Assembly: GCA_016177465.1 (NCBI GenBank)
Contig: JACOVF010000114.1
Coordinates: 1-45,288 of the forward strand
Length of the DNA stretch: 45,288 nt
Source: Gemmatimonadota bacterium
GTDB lineage: Bacteria; Gemmatimonadota; Gemmatimonadetes; Gemmatimonadales; GWC2-71-9
Direction: 5' to 3'
Below are positions 1 through 9,018 of the stretch, in pieces. Made by a program: the position numbers and the translations under genes. The notes beneath the pieces were generated by a model, which did no database searches, was not told where the DNA came from, and worked only from the letters and a program-made list of their open reading frames with translations. Numbering within the stretch: position 1 is the stretch's first letter; each line of letters starts with the position of its first letter.

Positions 1-752
1 ATCTTATCCAGCCCGTCGAAAGCCCCGCCGCAGATGAAGAGGATATTGCGGGTGTTGATCTGGACCAGGGGTTGTTCGGGGTGTTTGCGCCCCCCTTTGG
101 GCGGCACCCCGGAGATGGTCCCCTCGAGAATCTTCAGCAGTTCCTGCTGCACTCCTTCGCCGGAGACGTCGCGGGTGATGGAGGGATTGCCCGACTTGCG
201 GGCGATCTTGTCGATCTCGTCGATGTAGACAATGCCGCGCTCGCACTCGGAGACGTTGAAATCCCCCGCCTGCAGCAACCGCACCAGGATGTTCTCCACG
301 TCCTCGCCGACGTACCCCGCTTCGGTGAGGGTGGTGGCGTCGGCGATGGTGAAGGGGACGTCGAGGATGCGCGCCAGAGTCTGGGCGAGCAGGGTCTTGC
401 CCACCCCCGTGGGTCCGATCAGCAGGATGTTGCTCTTGTCGAGCTCAACGTCGTTGTCGCGCCCCGAGTGGGAGTTGATCCGCTTGTAGTGGTTGTAGAC
501 GGCGACGGCCAGGGTCTTCTTGGCGCGCTCCTGGCCGATCACGTACTGGTCGAGGACCTCTTTGATCTCCGCGGGCGTGGGGACTTGGGTAATCGCCTCG
601 GAGACTTCCCGCTCCTCGTCTTCTGCCAGGATCTCGTTGCAAAGCGCGATGCACTCATTACAGATGTAGACCGACGGTCCGGAAATGAACTTCCGGACCG
701 AGTCCTTCGACTTGCCGCAGAAGGAGCAGCGGAGGTGCTTATCGTGCGACAT
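1..752 (-). CDS. clpX: ATP-dependent Clp protease ATP-binding subunit ClpX (C-terminal part outside window)
   Basis: AAA+ unfoldase that recognises substrates and threads them into the ClpP chamber in the cytoplasm. The visible 250 residues begin at ATG 752. They hold the N-terminal zinc-binding domain (C9, C12, C31, C34, pattern CSFC...CNEC), then the AAA+ domain with Walker A GPTGVGKT, the stretch [11 protein letters not shown] and Walker [10 protein letters not shown]. The reading frame is open to base 1, so the sensor 2 and C-terminal region lie outside the window. It is the last visible gene of the unit tRNA-Leu/tig/clpP/clpX, 41 bp after the clpP stop. The order tig-clpP-clpX is the common bacterial one. 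Identification is secure. Confidence 0.97.
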   Translation of the reverse strand, partial: MSHDKHLRCSFCGKSKDSVRKFISGPSVYICNECIALCNEILAEDEEREVSEAITQVPTPAEIKEVLDQYVIGQERAKKTLAVAVYNHYKRINSHSGRDNDVELDKSNILLIGPTGVGKTLLAQTLARILDVPFTIADATTLTEAGYVGEDVENILVRLLQAGDFNVSECERGIVYIDEIDKIARKSGNPSITRDVSGEGVQQELLKILEGTISGVPPKGGRKHPEQPLVQINTRNILFICGGAFDGLDK

Positions 753-793
753 GGGAGCGTAACATGGGAAATGCACCGAGACGGCGCAAGTCC

Positions 794-1420
794 TCAGGCC
801 TTTTTCGGGCTCCCCCCGTCTATGTCGCGACGGTGCGCGATGACGTGATCGATGATCCCGTACCCCTTCGCCTCCTCGGCCGACATGAAGCGGTCGCGGT
901 CCATGTCCCGCTCGATCTGCTCGAGGGTCTGGCCGGTGTGCTTGGCGTACAGCTCGTTCAGCTTGCCGCGCAGGTACAGGATCTCGCGCGCCTGGATCTC
1001 GATGTCCGCCGCGGTCCCCTGGGTGCCGCCCGAGGGCTGGTGGATCATGATCCGGGCGTGCGGCAGTGCGGACCGCTTCCCCTTGGTGCCGGCGGAGAGC
1101 AGGAACGACCCCATCGAGGCCGCCATCCCCATGCAGATCGTGTTCACCGGGGCGTTGAGAAACTGCAGCGTGTCGTAGATCGCCATCCCGCTCGACACCA
1201 GGCCGCCCGGCGAGTTGATGTAGAGGTAGATGTCCCGCTCGGGGTTGTCGGCCTCGAGGAAGAGCAGCTGGGCGATCACGATGTTCGCTACCGTGTCGTC
1301 GATCGGGCTCCCCAGGAAAACGATCCGGTCCATCAGGAGTCGGCTGAAGATGTCGTACGTGCGCTCCCCACGGCTCGAGCGCTCGATGATGTAGGGCGGA
1401 TATATCGTGCTCACGGTCAC
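794..1420 (-). CDS. clpP: ATP-dependent Clp protease proteolytic subunit ClpP
   Basis: Serine protease that forms the tetradecameric proteolytic chamber used by ClpX and related unfoldases. The 208-residue product has the triad S102 (GMAASMGS), H127 (MIHQPSGG) and D176 (MDRDRFMS), spaced as in E. coli ClpP. The start is placed at GTG 1420, which overlaps the tig stop as GTGA. A second in-frame GTG lies two codons later (1414). Upstream in-frame sequence belongs to the other frame of tig and has no ClpP similarity. No long propeptide is visible. Confidence 0.97.
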   Translation of the reverse strand: MTVSTIYPPYIIERSSRGERTYDIFSRLLMDRIVFLGSPIDDTVANIVIAQLLFLEADNPERDIYLYINSPGGLVSSGMAIYDTLQFLNAPVNTICMGMAASMGSFLLSAGTKGKRSALPHARIMIHQPSGGTQGTAADIEIQAREILYLRGKLNELYAKHTGQTLEQIERDMDRDRFMSAEEAKGYGIIDHVIAHRRDIDGGSPKKA

Positions 1421-2673
1421 GCGTGCTCCACGGTGGATTGCGAGAGGAGGAAGGCGAACGCCTTCTCCTCGGTGATGCTCCGCTCGAGATCGCGGAGCCG
1501 CTTCGCCTTCTCCAGACTTGCGTACAGCTGGGCGGCCGGCAGCTGGCGCCGGGCGGCGAGCTCCTGGACCTTCGCGTCCAGCTCCGCCTCGGTGGCCTGC
1601 AGCTGCTGCCGCTCGACCACCCAATCGAGCACCAGGTCACGGCGCACCTGCGCCTCGGCGACCGGCCGGAACTCCGCCGCGAACTTGGCCCACTGGTCCT
1701 CGGGAATCCCGTAGGTTTGGGCGTAGACGTACGTCGCGCGCTCGACCAGCGGACGGGGCGCCGCCACCTGGTTCGCTGCCACAATGTGCTCGATCAGCTC
1801 GGCGCGCAGCCGGGCGTCCGCGTCTCGCGCTCCGTCCTTCTCCATGTCCGCGCGCACCCCCCGGCGCAGCGCGTCGAGCGAGTCGAAGTCCCCCACCTCG
1901 CGCGCCAAGGCATCGTCGAGGGCGGGGAGCTCCTGGCGCTTCACTTCGTGCAAGGTGATGCGGATGTCCCGCGTCTGCCCCCGCTTCGTTTCCTCGGGGA
2001 AATCGTCGGGGAACCGCACGGTCGCGTCCACCATCTCGCCGGGGAGGAGCCCCATGATGCGCTCCTCCACGTCCGGGATCGCCCGACCCTCGCCCAACAC
2101 GAGCTGGTAAGGCTGCGGGTCCTTCGCCCCGGTTCCCTCGCGCGTCGCGATCGTAACGTGCACCAGGTCCTTGGGCTTCGGCTGCTCCGCCGTCACCGGG
2201 ACCCAGGGAGCGCGCTGCTCGCGCAGCTCGTTCAGCTGGGCGTCCACCTGCTGGTCGGTCACCGGGCGCACCGTGCGCTTGAGGGTGAAGCCGCCCACGC
2301 GGGCGAGCTGCAACTCGGGCTTCACCTCGACATGGAACTCGAAGGTGAGGGGCGCGCCCCCCCCCTGCTCCCACTTCAGGTTATGGATGTGGGGCTCGGC
2401 GATCGGCTTCAGGGCCTCCTGCTCGAGCGCGCGGGACCAGCTCTCCCGCACCAGGTCCTCGAGCACCTGCTGGCGGATATCGTCGCCGAACTTCCTCTTC
2501 ACGACCGCCGCGGGGGCCTTGCCCTTGCGGAAGCCGGGGAGGCGGACGCGCGCCTGCCAGACCCGGGTGGCCTTCTCCTCGGCGGCCTGGATGTTCTCGG
2601 CCGGCACGGTTACGGCGAGCGAGGCGGCGCCAGGCTCGGAGGCGGTCTTGGTGATCTGGATGTCGGCGGCCAT
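1417..2673 (-). CDS. tig: trigger factor, ribosome-associated chaperone and peptidyl-prolyl isomerase
   Basis: Binds the ribosomal exit tunnel and folds nascent chains. The 418-residue protein shows the N-terminal ribosome-binding domain with the signature GFRKGKAP (about residues 40-50), a middle FKBP-like PPIase region (about 150-240) and a C-terminal helical chaperone domain. The start is ATG 2673. The frame stays open upstream through the antisense-free strand of the tRNA-Leu gene, giving the well-known spurious peptide MAELADAQDLGSC; that part is tRNA, not protein. Its stop overlaps the clpP start by 4 bp, so the two are probably translationally coupled. Confidence 0.96.
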   Translation of the reverse strand: MAADIQITKTASEPGAASLAVTVPAENIQAAEEKATRVWQARVRLPGFRKGKAPAAVVKRKFGDDIRQQVLEDLVRESWSRALEQEALKPIAEPHIHNLKWEQGGGAPLTFEFHVEVKPELQLARVGGFTLKRTVRPVTDQQVDAQLNELREQRAPWVPVTAEQPKPKDLVHVTIATREGTGAKDPQPYQLVLGEGRAIPDVEERIMGLLPGEMVDATVRFPDDFPEETKRGQTRDIRITLHEVKRQELPALDDALAREVGDFDSLDALRRGVRADMEKDGARDADARLRAELIEHIVAANQVAAPRPLVERATYVYAQTYGIPEDQWAKFAAEFRPVAEAQVRRDLVLDWVVERQQLQATEAELDAKVQELAARRQLPAAQLYASLEKAKRLRDLERSITEEKAFAFLLSQSTVEHA

Positions 2674-2704
2674 GGCAGAGCGAAATCTAACTACGAGGGG
2701 GAGA

Positions 2705-2756
2705 GGGGAGTGGGGATCGCGAAGCCACCGGGGCACCCGAAACGAACCCACTCCCC
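2705..2756 (-). repeat. 10-bp inverted repeat between tRNA-Leu and tig
   Basis: GGGGAGTGGG at 2705-2714 pairs perfectly with CCCACTCCCC at 2747-2756 across a 32-nt loop. On the transcribed (minus) strand it follows the tRNA by 24 nt and ends 31 nt before the tig ATG. No U-run follows, so it is not a classic intrinsic terminator. It may help tRNA 3' processing or fold the tig leader. Function is inferred only. Confidence 0.4.
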
Positions 2757-2780
2757 ACGGAGACCTCCCCAGGCGGGGAG

Positions 2781-2862
2781 TGCGACCGGAGGGAGTCGAA
2801 CCCTCACGGGTTACCCCACAGGATCCTAAGTCCTGCGCGTCTGCCAGTTCCGCCACGGTCGC
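2781..2862 (-). tRNA. tRNA-Leu, anticodon UAG
   Basis: An 82-nt class II tRNA. The acceptor stem is GCGACCG / CGGTCGC with discriminator A at 2781. The D arm carries AACTGGCAGA, the anticodon stem is CAGGA/TCCTG with loop CTTAGGA (anticodon TAG, reads CUA/CUN), there is a variable arm, and the T arm is GAGGG TTCGACT CCCTC. CCA is not encoded and must be added after transcription. It lies 24 nt downstream of the TPR gene stop and 108 nt upstream of the tig start on the same strand. Confidence 0.97.
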
Positions 2863-2886
2863 GACTCTCGGGAATCTAAGGTTGCC

Positions 2887-4182
2887 TCACCGTTTCTCCA
2901 GCAGCGCTCCGAACCGCGGCGACTCGCGCAGCGAATCGAGGTCCGAGTCGTGCTCGATCCACTGCCAATGCCGGAACCCGTTGGCAATGGCCTGCTCGAG
3001 GCAGTCGATGGCCGAGTCGCGCAGGCCCATGAGGGCGTAGGCGCAGGCAACATTGTAGAGCACGGCGGAGTCGTCGGGGTCCATGGCCACCGCACGCTTC
3101 GCCCACTCTCGGGCGCGGGTGGAGTCGCCCAAAATCGCCAGTGCGCCGGCGCCCAGATACAGGGCGCGGGCGTCGTCGGGGTAGCGTTCCAAGTGCTGCT
3201 TGGCCAGCTCGAGCGCACGTCGCTGTGTGGCCTTGGCGTCGTCCGGCCGGCCCAGGCCCAGGTACACGCTCGCGAGCAGCTGCGGCGTGGCGTAGTCCTC
3301 CGGCCGGAGCTCACACGCTCGCTCGTACCACTGCGCGGCGAGCGCGTCCTGTCCTTGGGCGCGGCACGCTCGGGCCCGGAAGTAGTACGCTTCGAACGAG
3401 TCGGGCCGCAGTTCCAGGGCGGCCGCGAACTCCTGTTCCGCCTCGTCGAACCGCTTGGCGAGCGAGAGCGCGACGCCGCGCGCGACGCGGGCGTCGGCGA
3501 GGTCGGGCGCGAGCTCGACAGCCTTCGCGCTCGCCGCGTCGGCCGCCTGCACGTTGGCGTCGCTCGAGTCCCAGTACTGGTACATCATCGCTGAGCACAT
3601 CGCCGCGCCGGCGTGGGCGGCCGCGAACGCGGGGTCCACTTTGATTGCGTCGCCGAACATCTGGAGCGCGTACTCCTGGTTGCGTCGCAGCAACTGGCGG
3701 GCCAGCTGGCGGCCGCGCAGGTAGCTGTCGAAGGCCCGGATGTCGGTCGTGGGCGCCCGCGCGAGCGCGCGCTCCTCTTCCGCCGTGAGGGTGACGCCGA
3801 GCGCCGCCACGACGCTCCGGGTCACCTCGTGACGCACCGCGAATACGTCGGCGTGGGGGCGGTCGAAGCGCTGCGACCAGCGCGCCGCACCCTCCGGGCC
3901 GGTCGCGAGCTGGGCAGTGAGCTGGAGGCGCGTGGCGGTCTTGCGGAGGCCGCCGTCGAGCACGGCCGCAGCCTGCAGGCGCTCGCCCGCCTCGCGGGCC
4001 TCCGTCACGCGGCCTTTCAGGGCGAGGCTCGAGGTCCAGGGGGCGACGCGGAGGGCGCGCACGCCGGCGAGCGCGTCGCGGATTGACTCCGCGAGACCGT
4101 CCGTGAAGTGCTCGTGCTCCGAAGCGCCACTCAGGTTGGCGAACGGCAGCACGGCGACGGCGAACGGCGGTGGCGCGGTCAT
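2887..4182 (-). CDS. TolB-like N-terminal domain plus tetratricopeptide repeat protein
   Basis: 431 residues. Residues about 6-130 resemble the TolB-like/FlgO-type region (AVLPFANLSGASEHEHFTDG ... SIRDAL) that, in many Gram-negative and Gemmatimonadota proteins, follows a PknB kinase, adenylate cyclase or winged-helix DNA-binding domain. Here it is at the N-terminus with no effector domain before it. The rest is a series of TPR units (for example YALQMFGDAIKVDPAFAAAH, FDEAEQEFAAALELRPDSFE, SAIDCLEQAIANGF). Start ATG 4182 is chosen because the TolB-like domain begins right there. The frame remains open much further upstream, but that part is antisense to the desaturase. No signal peptide is seen, so a cytoplasmic scaffold is likely. 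Partner unknown. Confidence 0.8.
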   Translation of the reverse strand: MTAPPPFAVAVLPFANLSGASEHEHFTDGLAESIRDALAGVRALRVAPWTSSLALKGRVTEAREAGERLQAAAVLDGGLRKTATRLQLTAQLATGPEGAARWSQRFDRPHADVFAVRHEVTRSVVAALGVTLTAEEERALARAPTTDIRAFDSYLRGRQLARQLLRRNQEYALQMFGDAIKVDPAFAAAHAGAAMCSAMMYQYWDSSDANVQAADAASAKAVELAPDLADARVARGVALSLAKRFDEAEQEFAAALELRPDSFEAYYFRARACRAQGQDALAAQWYERACELRPEDYATPQLLASVYLGLGRPDDAKATQRRALELAKQHLERYPDDARALYLGAGALAILGDSTRAREWAKRAVAMDPDDSAVLYNVACAYALMGLRDSAIDCLEQAIANGFRHWQWIEHDSDLDSLRESPRFGALLEKR

Positions 4183-4299
4183 GGAGGCTACGATATGCCG
4201 GGGGGGGAAGGCGGGGAAGAGCCGGCGCCCTGGGCGCGAGTTCCCGGAATCCAGGCCGCGGGGTAGGTTCCAGTGGACCCTTTCCCAGGATGCCGCGTC

Positions 4300-4974
4300 A
4301 TGACCCGTCTTCGCGCCGCCACGCTCGTCGCGATCGCGGCACTCGTCGCCTTGCCCGCCGCCGCCCTCGCCGCCCAGGACTTCGCCGACCTGTGCCGCCA
4401 GCACCGCACCTTCAAGGCCGGTCAATGGGCCGCCTACGAGTCGAGCGGCGGCCGCGCGGACAGCGGCACGATGCGCTTCGCCATCGTGGGCATAGAGGGC
4501 ACGGGGACGGGCGCGCGCGCCCTGTATGAAATGTCCTTCGGGCGGCGGCACAAGGGCAAGACGGAAACCACGATCATGCAGATGCTCGTGTCCGGGCTCG
4601 GCACGACAGCTGTGCAAGTCCACAGCCTCGTGATGAAGGCGGGCGACCACCCCGCGATGAAGTACCCCGACGCCATGATCGGGATGGCGAACCGCTTCAT
4701 CACCACCAACATGGCCCAAGAGATCGCCAAGAACTGCGCCACGGCGCAGGTGGTCGGGTGGGAAAGCGTCACGGTGCCCGCGGGGACGTTCCGCGCTCTG
4801 CACATCCGCAACGAGGATGGCGGCGAGGCATGGGTCGCCCCCGAGGTGCCGTTCGGGATGGTGCGGGTCAAGGCGAAGAACGGGATGACGATGGTGCTCA
4901 CGGGGCGCGGCAACGACGCAAGGACGTCCATCACCGAAACGCCGCATGATATGATGGGTGGCCGCCGCCCCTAG
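4300..4974 (+). CDS. secreted protein of unknown function
   Basis: 224 residues beginning at ATG 4300 with a clear signal peptide (MTRLRAATLV followed by a hydrophobic Ala/Leu/Val stretch and an AAALAAQD cleavage region). The mature part has the phrases FKAGQWAAYE, VGWESVTVPAGTF and EAWVAPEVPFGMVRV. This pattern resembles secreted beta-rich proteins of the DUF3108/LolA-like kind in layout, but I do not recognise the family with certainty. An upstream in-frame GTG (4273) would put nine residues before the signal peptide and is less likely. It is divergent from the TPR gene (117 bp apart) and 21 bp upstream of the desaturase, so it may be cotranscribed with the latter. Confidence 0.7.
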   Translation: MTRLRAATLVAIAALVALPAAALAAQDFADLCRQHRTFKAGQWAAYESSGGRADSGTMRFAIVGIEGTGTGARALYEMSFGRRHKGKTETTIMQMLVSGLGTTAVQVHSLVMKAGDHPAMKYPDAMIGMANRFITTNMAQEIAKNCATAQVVGWESVTVPAGTFRALHIRNEDGGEAWVAPEVPFGMVRVKAKNGMTMVLTGRGNDARTSITETPHDMMGGRRP

Positions 4975-4995
4975 GAGGGTGTTTATATTGGCCGG

Positions 4996-6078
4996 ATGCA
5001 CATCACCTTCGAGCGGGCGACCGCGTTCCAACAGGAAGTGAAGGCGCGGGTCGCGGACTACTTCGCGACCACCGGCCTCCGGCCCCGCGATCTGCCGCGG
5101 ATGTACCTCAAGACGGCGGCAATCTTCGCCTGGTTCGCCCTCTCCTACGTGCTTCTGGTGTTCGTCGCCCGCGGCTGGTGGCAGGTGACGGCTGCGGCGG
5201 CCTCCCTCGCGCTCGCGATGGCGGCGATCGGGTTCAACATCCAGCACGATGGTGCGCACGGCGGCTACTCCGCCTCGAAGCTGGTGGGCCGGGTGATGGC
5301 GTTCGCCCTCGACGTGATCGGCGGCAGCTCCTACTTCTGGCGCTGGAAGCACAACGTCCTCCACCACACGTACCCGAACATCGAGGGCGCCGACGACGAC
5401 ATCAACGTGGGCGCGCTGGGGCGGCTCGCGCCGCAGCAGCCGCGCTACCGGCTGCACCGCTTCCAGCACGTGTACATGTGGCTGCTGTACGGGTTGATCA
5501 CGGTCAAGTGGCAGCTGGTGGACGACTTCAAGGAGCTGATCGAAGGGCGTGTGGGGACCCGCGACGTGCCGCGCCCCAAGGACGGGGAGTTGGTGCTGTT
5601 CGTGGTGGGGAAGGTGGTGTTCTTCTCCCTCGCTTTCCTGATCCCGCTGCTCCTGCACCCGTGGTGGGCGGTGCTGGTGGTGTACGCGGGGACATCATTC
5701 GGGCTGGGCATCCTCCTCGGCGTGGTGTTCCAGCTAGCCCATTGCGTCGAGGAGGCGGACTTCCCGGCGCCCTCGTCCGACACGCTCCGGATGGCCGCCG
5801 AATGGGCCGTGCATCAGGTGCATACGACGGTCGACTTCGCGCGCCACAGCCGCCTCCTCACCCTCTACCTTGGCGGCCTCAATTATCAGATCGAGCACCA
5901 CCTGTTCCCGCACATCTGCCACCTGCACTATCCCAAGCTCGCGCCGATCGTGGAAGACGTGTGCCGCCGGTTCGGCGTCCGCTACCAGGCGCACCCGAGC
6001 CTCCGGGCCGCGCTAGCCTCGCACTACCGCTGGCTCCGGGAGATGGGCCGGCCGGCGGCGGATCCCGAGCCCGCTTAG
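4996..6078 (+). CDS. membrane fatty acid desaturase (acyl-lipid/acyl-CoA, linoleoyl-CoA desaturase-like)
   Basis: Di-iron integral membrane desaturase that introduces a double bond into membrane acyl chains. The 360-residue protein has all three histidine boxes: H84-H88 (QHDGAH), HNVLHH (H119, H123, H124) and QIEHHLFP (H301, H302). The Q in QIEHH is typical of front-end/linoleoyl-CoA-type desaturases. Hydrophobic segments lie at about 40-58, 64-80, 203-222 and 225-246. No fused cytochrome b5 domain is present, so an external electron donor is needed. ATG 4996 is chosen; a GGAGG-like stretch is about 16 bp upstream. The stop overlaps the convergent chrA stop by 4 bp (6075-6078). Confidence 0.9.
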   Translation: MHITFERATAFQQEVKARVADYFATTGLRPRDLPRMYLKTAAIFAWFALSYVLLVFVARGWWQVTAAAASLALAMAAIGFNIQHDGAHGGYSASKLVGRVMAFALDVIGGSSYFWRWKHNVLHHTYPNIEGADDDINVGALGRLAPQQPRYRLHRFQHVYMWLLYGLITVKWQLVDDFKELIEGRVGTRDVPRPKDGELVLFVVGKVVFFSLAFLIPLLLHPWWAVLVVYAGTSFGLGILLGVVFQLAHCVEEADFPAPSSDTLRMAAEWAVHQVHTTVDFARHSRLLTLYLGGLNYQIEHHLFPHICHLHYPKLAPIVEDVCRRFGVRYQAHPSLRAALASHYRWLREMGRPAADPEPA

Positions 6079-7193
6079 CCCAGCAGGATCCCGGCCATCC
6101 CCGCCGCGGCGATCACCAGCGGCTCGGGCACTTTCTTCACGAACACCAGGACGACGAGCGTCGCGACGGCCACGCCCGCGGTGGGCCAATCGGCGATCGC
6201 CCGGCGGCCCAGCACGACCGCCGCCCCGGCGATGGCCCCCGTCGCCGCAGCGGTCACGCCGTCCACGAACGCCTTGATCCGGGGGTTGCGCGCCAGGCGG
6301 TGGTAGTACGGCGCGGCCAACACGACCGTCAGGTAAACGGGAAGGAACACGCCGACGGAGGCGGTGATCGCGCCGAGGGGGCCGGCGGTGAGATAGCCGA
6401 TGAAGGCGACCGTGATCACGACCGGGCCGGGCGTGATCATCGAGACAGCGACGGCGTCGAGGAACTGCCGCTCCGTGAGCCAGCCGTACTGCTGGACGAC
6501 GCCTCCATAGAGGAACGGAACGATGGCAAGCCCGCTGCCGAACACCACCGCCCCCGCTTTGGTGAAAAACCAGAGTAGTTGCCCCAGAAGTCCCGGCGTG
6601 ACCGGGGCGGGGAGGGCGGCGAGGAGCCAGGGCGGGAACGCCAGGCCCGCGGCGTGTCCCGCCCGGGGGGCGACGAGGCCGCGCAGAAGCACCACGACCG
6701 CACCGCTCGCCACGAACACCCAGAGGATCTCCGACGCCGTCCATGCGGTGGCGGCCGCATTGACCGCGAAGATACCCCACAGCAGCCGGTCGGCGCGCAG
6801 CGTCATCCGCACGAGCTTGAGCGCGCTGCGCGCGATGATCGTGATAACCGCCGCGCCGATGCCGTAGAACGCGCCGCGCATCCACGGCAGCCCCCCGAAG
6901 CGGACGTACAGTGCCGAGAGCCCCAGGACCATAAGGAAGGAAGGGGTGACGAAGGCCAGGCCCGCGAGCGTGGCGCCCAGGAGTCGGCCCCGCACCCACC
7001 CGAGGTAGATGGCAAGCTGGGCCGCGAGCGGACCCGGGGCCAGCTGGCTGAAGGCCAGCCCCTCGGTGTACTCCCGCGGGGTGATCCAGCCGCGCCGCTC
7101 GACCAGGTCGCGCTGCATGTAGCCCACGAGCGCGATCGGCCCGCCGAACCCGATCGTGCCGAGGCGGAGAAAGTAGGTCACCAACTGGCGCAA
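6075..7193 (-). CDS. chrA: chromate transporter ChrA (two-CHR-domain form)
   Basis: Predicted inner-membrane chromate efflux protein of the CHR superfamily. The 372 residues contain two homologous halves. The N half has FGGPIALVGYMQRDLV, QLAPGPLAAQLAIYLGW and TPSFLMVLG. The C half has FGSGLAIVPFLYGG and SMITPGPVVITVAFIGYLTAG. About ten membrane segments are expected. The frame has no ATG. TTG 7193 is the most upstream usable start, 8 bp after the chrB stop; GTG 7181 is an alternative. It forms a unit with chrB, the usual chrBA order. Some CHR proteins transport other anions, so sulfate or an unknown oxyanion remains possible. Confidence 0.9.
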   Translation of the reverse strand: MRQLVTYFLRLGTIGFGGPIALVGYMQRDLVERRGWITPREYTEGLAFSQLAPGPLAAQLAIYLGWVRGRLLGATLAGLAFVTPSFLMVLGLSALYVRFGGLPWMRGAFYGIGAAVITIIARSALKLVRMTLRADRLLWGIFAVNAAATAWTASEILWVFVASGAVVVLLRGLVAPRAGHAAGLAFPPWLLAALPAPVTPGLLGQLLWFFTKAGAVVFGSGLAIVPFLYGGVVQQYGWLTERQFLDAVAVSMITPGPVVITVAFIGYLTAGPLGAITASVGVFLPVYLTVVLAAPYYHRLARNPRIKAFVDGVTAAATGAIAGAAVVLGRRAIADWPTAGVAVATLVVLVFVKKVPEPLVIAAAGMAGILLG

Positions 7194-7201
7194 GCTCGCG
7201 C

Positions 7202-7987
7202 TCAGACGGCGGGCTCCGTGAATCGCGCGTAGAGGTCCTCGAACAGGATGGCGCCGCGCGCCACCCGCGCCGCGTCGTCGGCGGCGCCGGCGGCGATACC
7301 CTGGAGCAGCGTTGCGATCCCTGGCGCCTCGGGGCGGCCGAACTTGTCGTCCTTGCAGTCGATGTCGTGCACGATCTCGGCGATCGCCTGGAGGGCGGGG
7401 TCGGCCAGGGCGAAGCGGTGGAGCAGGGTCTCGAACGTGCAGCGCTCGCCCTCGTGCGTGTATTCGGCCTCGAACATGTCGAAGCGGCGCTCATCGGCGG
7501 CCGGGCGGTACCGGTGAGCGGCCACGAACTTGAAGCGCGCCTCGGGATCGATGAACCGCCGGATCAGCCACGCGCTCGCGATGCGGTCCACGAACACGCG
7601 CTCCCGCGTGACCCAGGCGTGGCCGGGCGGCACCCGGTCGGGGGCGCGGATCCCGGCCGCGGCGGGCGCCGCCGAGGCGCGATCGAAGGCGAACCTGGTC
7701 ATGAGTTCTCCGTCCGTAACTCCTGCCACGAACGTCGCCTCGCAGATCATGGCCTCGCCGCCATCGGCCTCGATCTCACGGCGGAGCCAATGAAGGTCCT
7801 CGAGGGCGTCGTCGCTCCGCGGCAGGACGTACACGGAATTCTTGAGGGCAACCGCACCGATCCGGCGCAGTCGGCGCCGGACTTTCACGCGGAAATAGTC
7901 CGGCTTGGGGGGGATCTGGTGGATGAAAACCAGCCAGGGCGGCGCCTGTACCCCTTGCCGTTGCGCTGTCGCAGATGAATCATTCAT
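7202..7987 (-). CDS. chrB: chromate resistance protein ChrB
   Basis: 261 residues from ATG 7987. The N half (WLVFIHQIPPKPDYFRVKVRRRL ... LKNSVYVLP) is the ChrB N-terminal domain. The C half (WVTRERVFVDRIASAWLIRRFIDP ... FDMFEAEYTHEG ... IVHDIDCKDDKF) is the ChrB_C domain. In Ochrobactrum, ChrB is reported as the chromate-sensing regulator of the chr operon, and it always accompanies chrA. The frame stays open back to TTG 8023, but that reads through the near-palindrome at 7988-8003, so ATG 7987 is preferred. The divergent gene begins 47 bp away. Confidence 0.9.
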   Translation of the reverse strand: MNDSSATAQRQGVQAPPWLVFIHQIPPKPDYFRVKVRRRLRRIGAVALKNSVYVLPRSDDALEDLHWLRREIEADGGEAMICEATFVAGVTDGELMTRFAFDRASAAPAAAGIRAPDRVPPGHAWVTRERVFVDRIASAWLIRRFIDPEARFKFVAAHRYRPAADERRFDMFEAEYTHEGERCTFETLLHRFALADPALQAIAEIVHDIDCKDDKFGRPEAPGIATLLQGIAAGAADDAARVARGAILFEDLYARFTEPAV

Positions 7988-8003
7988 TGATTCAATTGTA
8001 TCA
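7988..8003. promoter_or_regulatory. 16-bp near-palindrome between chrB and the divergent cyclodeaminase gene, candidate operator
   Basis: TGATTCAATTGTATCA reads the same on both strands at 14 of 16 positions. It directly abuts the chrB start codon and lies 31 bp before the divergent ATG at 8035. It is AT-rich in a very GC-rich context. The location suits an operator controlling both genes, with ChrB itself as the obvious candidate ligand. This is inference from symmetry and position only. Confidence 0.45.
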
Positions 8004-8034
8004 CTGCCGTACCCACCCCGCAAGGACCGATCGC

Positions 8035-9018
8035 ATGACCTTGATCCTCACGCGCCGGGAGGTCGCCCGGTTACTCGAGCTCGACGAGTGCATCGCGGCC
8101 GTGGAGGGAGCGTTTCGCGCGCACGGCGAGGGACGCACTGCCGCGCCCGCCGTGCTGGGGTTTGCCGCGCGGGACGGCAGCTTCCACATCAAGGCCGCCG
8201 CCCTCGAGAGCGGGGCGCGCTATTTCGCTGCGAAGATCAACGGCAACTTCTTCCACAACGGGGAACGGTTCGGGCTGCCGCGCATCCAGGGGGTGATCGC
8301 CTTGTGCGACGCGGACACCGGCTCGCCGCTCGCGCTGCTCGACTCGATCGAGATCACGATCTTGCGCACGGGCGCCGCGACGGGTGTCGCGGCGACGTAC
8401 CTCGCTCGTCCCGACTCGCGCGTAGCCACGATCTGCGGCTGCGGCGCGCAGGGGCGGATCCAGCTGCGGTCGCTGGCCCGGGTCCTGCCGCTCCGGACGG
8501 TGCACGCCTGGGACGTGGCGCCCGAGATGGCGGGACGGTTCGCGGGCGAGATGGCGGCCGAGCTCGGCCTCGCGGTCACGCCGGCGACCGAGCTGGAGTC
8601 GGCCGTCGCGACGAGTGACGTCGTCGTGACCTGCACGCCGGCGCGGAGGTTCTTCCTCCAGCGCGAGTGGGTGGCGCCGGGAACCTTCGTCGCCGCCGTC
8701 GGCGCCGACAGCGCAGACAAGCAGGAGATCGATCCTGCCCTACTCGCCGCCAACCCCGTGATCGTTGACCTGCTCGAGCAGTGCGCGGCGATCGGCGACC
8801 TGCACCACGCGCTCGCGGCCGGGGTGATGACGCCCGACGACGTGCGCGCCGAGCTGGGGCAGGTCGTCGCGGGGCGCCGCCCGGGCCGGATGCGCCCCGA
8901 GGAGATCGTGATCTTCGACAGCACGGGCACCGCCCTGCAAGACGTGGCGGCCGCGGCCGTGGTCTACGAGAAGGCGGTCCGGGCGGGGGTGGGGCTAGCC
9001 GTCGAGCTCGGAGCGTGA
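8035..9018 (+). CDS. ornithine cyclodeaminase / mu-crystallin family protein
   Basis: NAD(P)-dependent enzyme family that includes ornithine cyclodeaminase, archaeal-type alanine dehydrogenase and related imine reductases. The 327-residue product has the family pattern K67 in YFAAKING, DSIEITILRTGAATGVAA (103-120), the Rossmann loop GCGAQG (135-140) and the C-terminal IFDSTGTALQDVAAA. ATG 8035 is chosen because the family begins with LILTRREV; upstream in-frame ATG 7975 would cross the regulatory region. The substrate cannot be fixed from the sequence. It is divergent from chrB and has no amino-acid biosynthesis gene beside it. The stop at 9018 abuts a decayed kinase fragment on the other strand. 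Confidence 0.88.
   Translation: MTLILTRREVARLLELDECIAAVEGAFRAHGEGRTAAPAVLGFAARDGSFHIKAAALESGARYFAAKINGNFFHNGERFGLPRIQGVIALCDADTGSPLALLDSIEITILRTGAATGVAATYLARPDSRVATICGCGAQGRIQLRSLARVLPLRTVHAWDVAPEMAGRFAGEMAAELGLAVTPATELESAVATSDVVVTCTPARRFFLQREWVAPGTFVAAVGADSADKQEIDPALLAANPVIVDLLEQCAAIGDLHHALAAGVMTPDDVRAELGQVVAGRRPGRMRPEEIVIFDSTGTALQDVAAAAVVYEKAVRAGVGLAVELGA

Noticed and set aside
2674..2856. N-terminal extension of trigger factor beginning MAELADAQDLGSC
   Set aside because: This is the known artefact of translating a tRNA-Leu gene; the cloverleaf at 2781-2862 explains it fully.
4183..5658. Open frame extending the TPR protein upstream by about 490 codons
   Set aside because: It is antisense to the well-supported desaturase and secreted-protein genes and has low-complexity His/Arg/Glu composition typical of shadow frames in GC-rich DNA.
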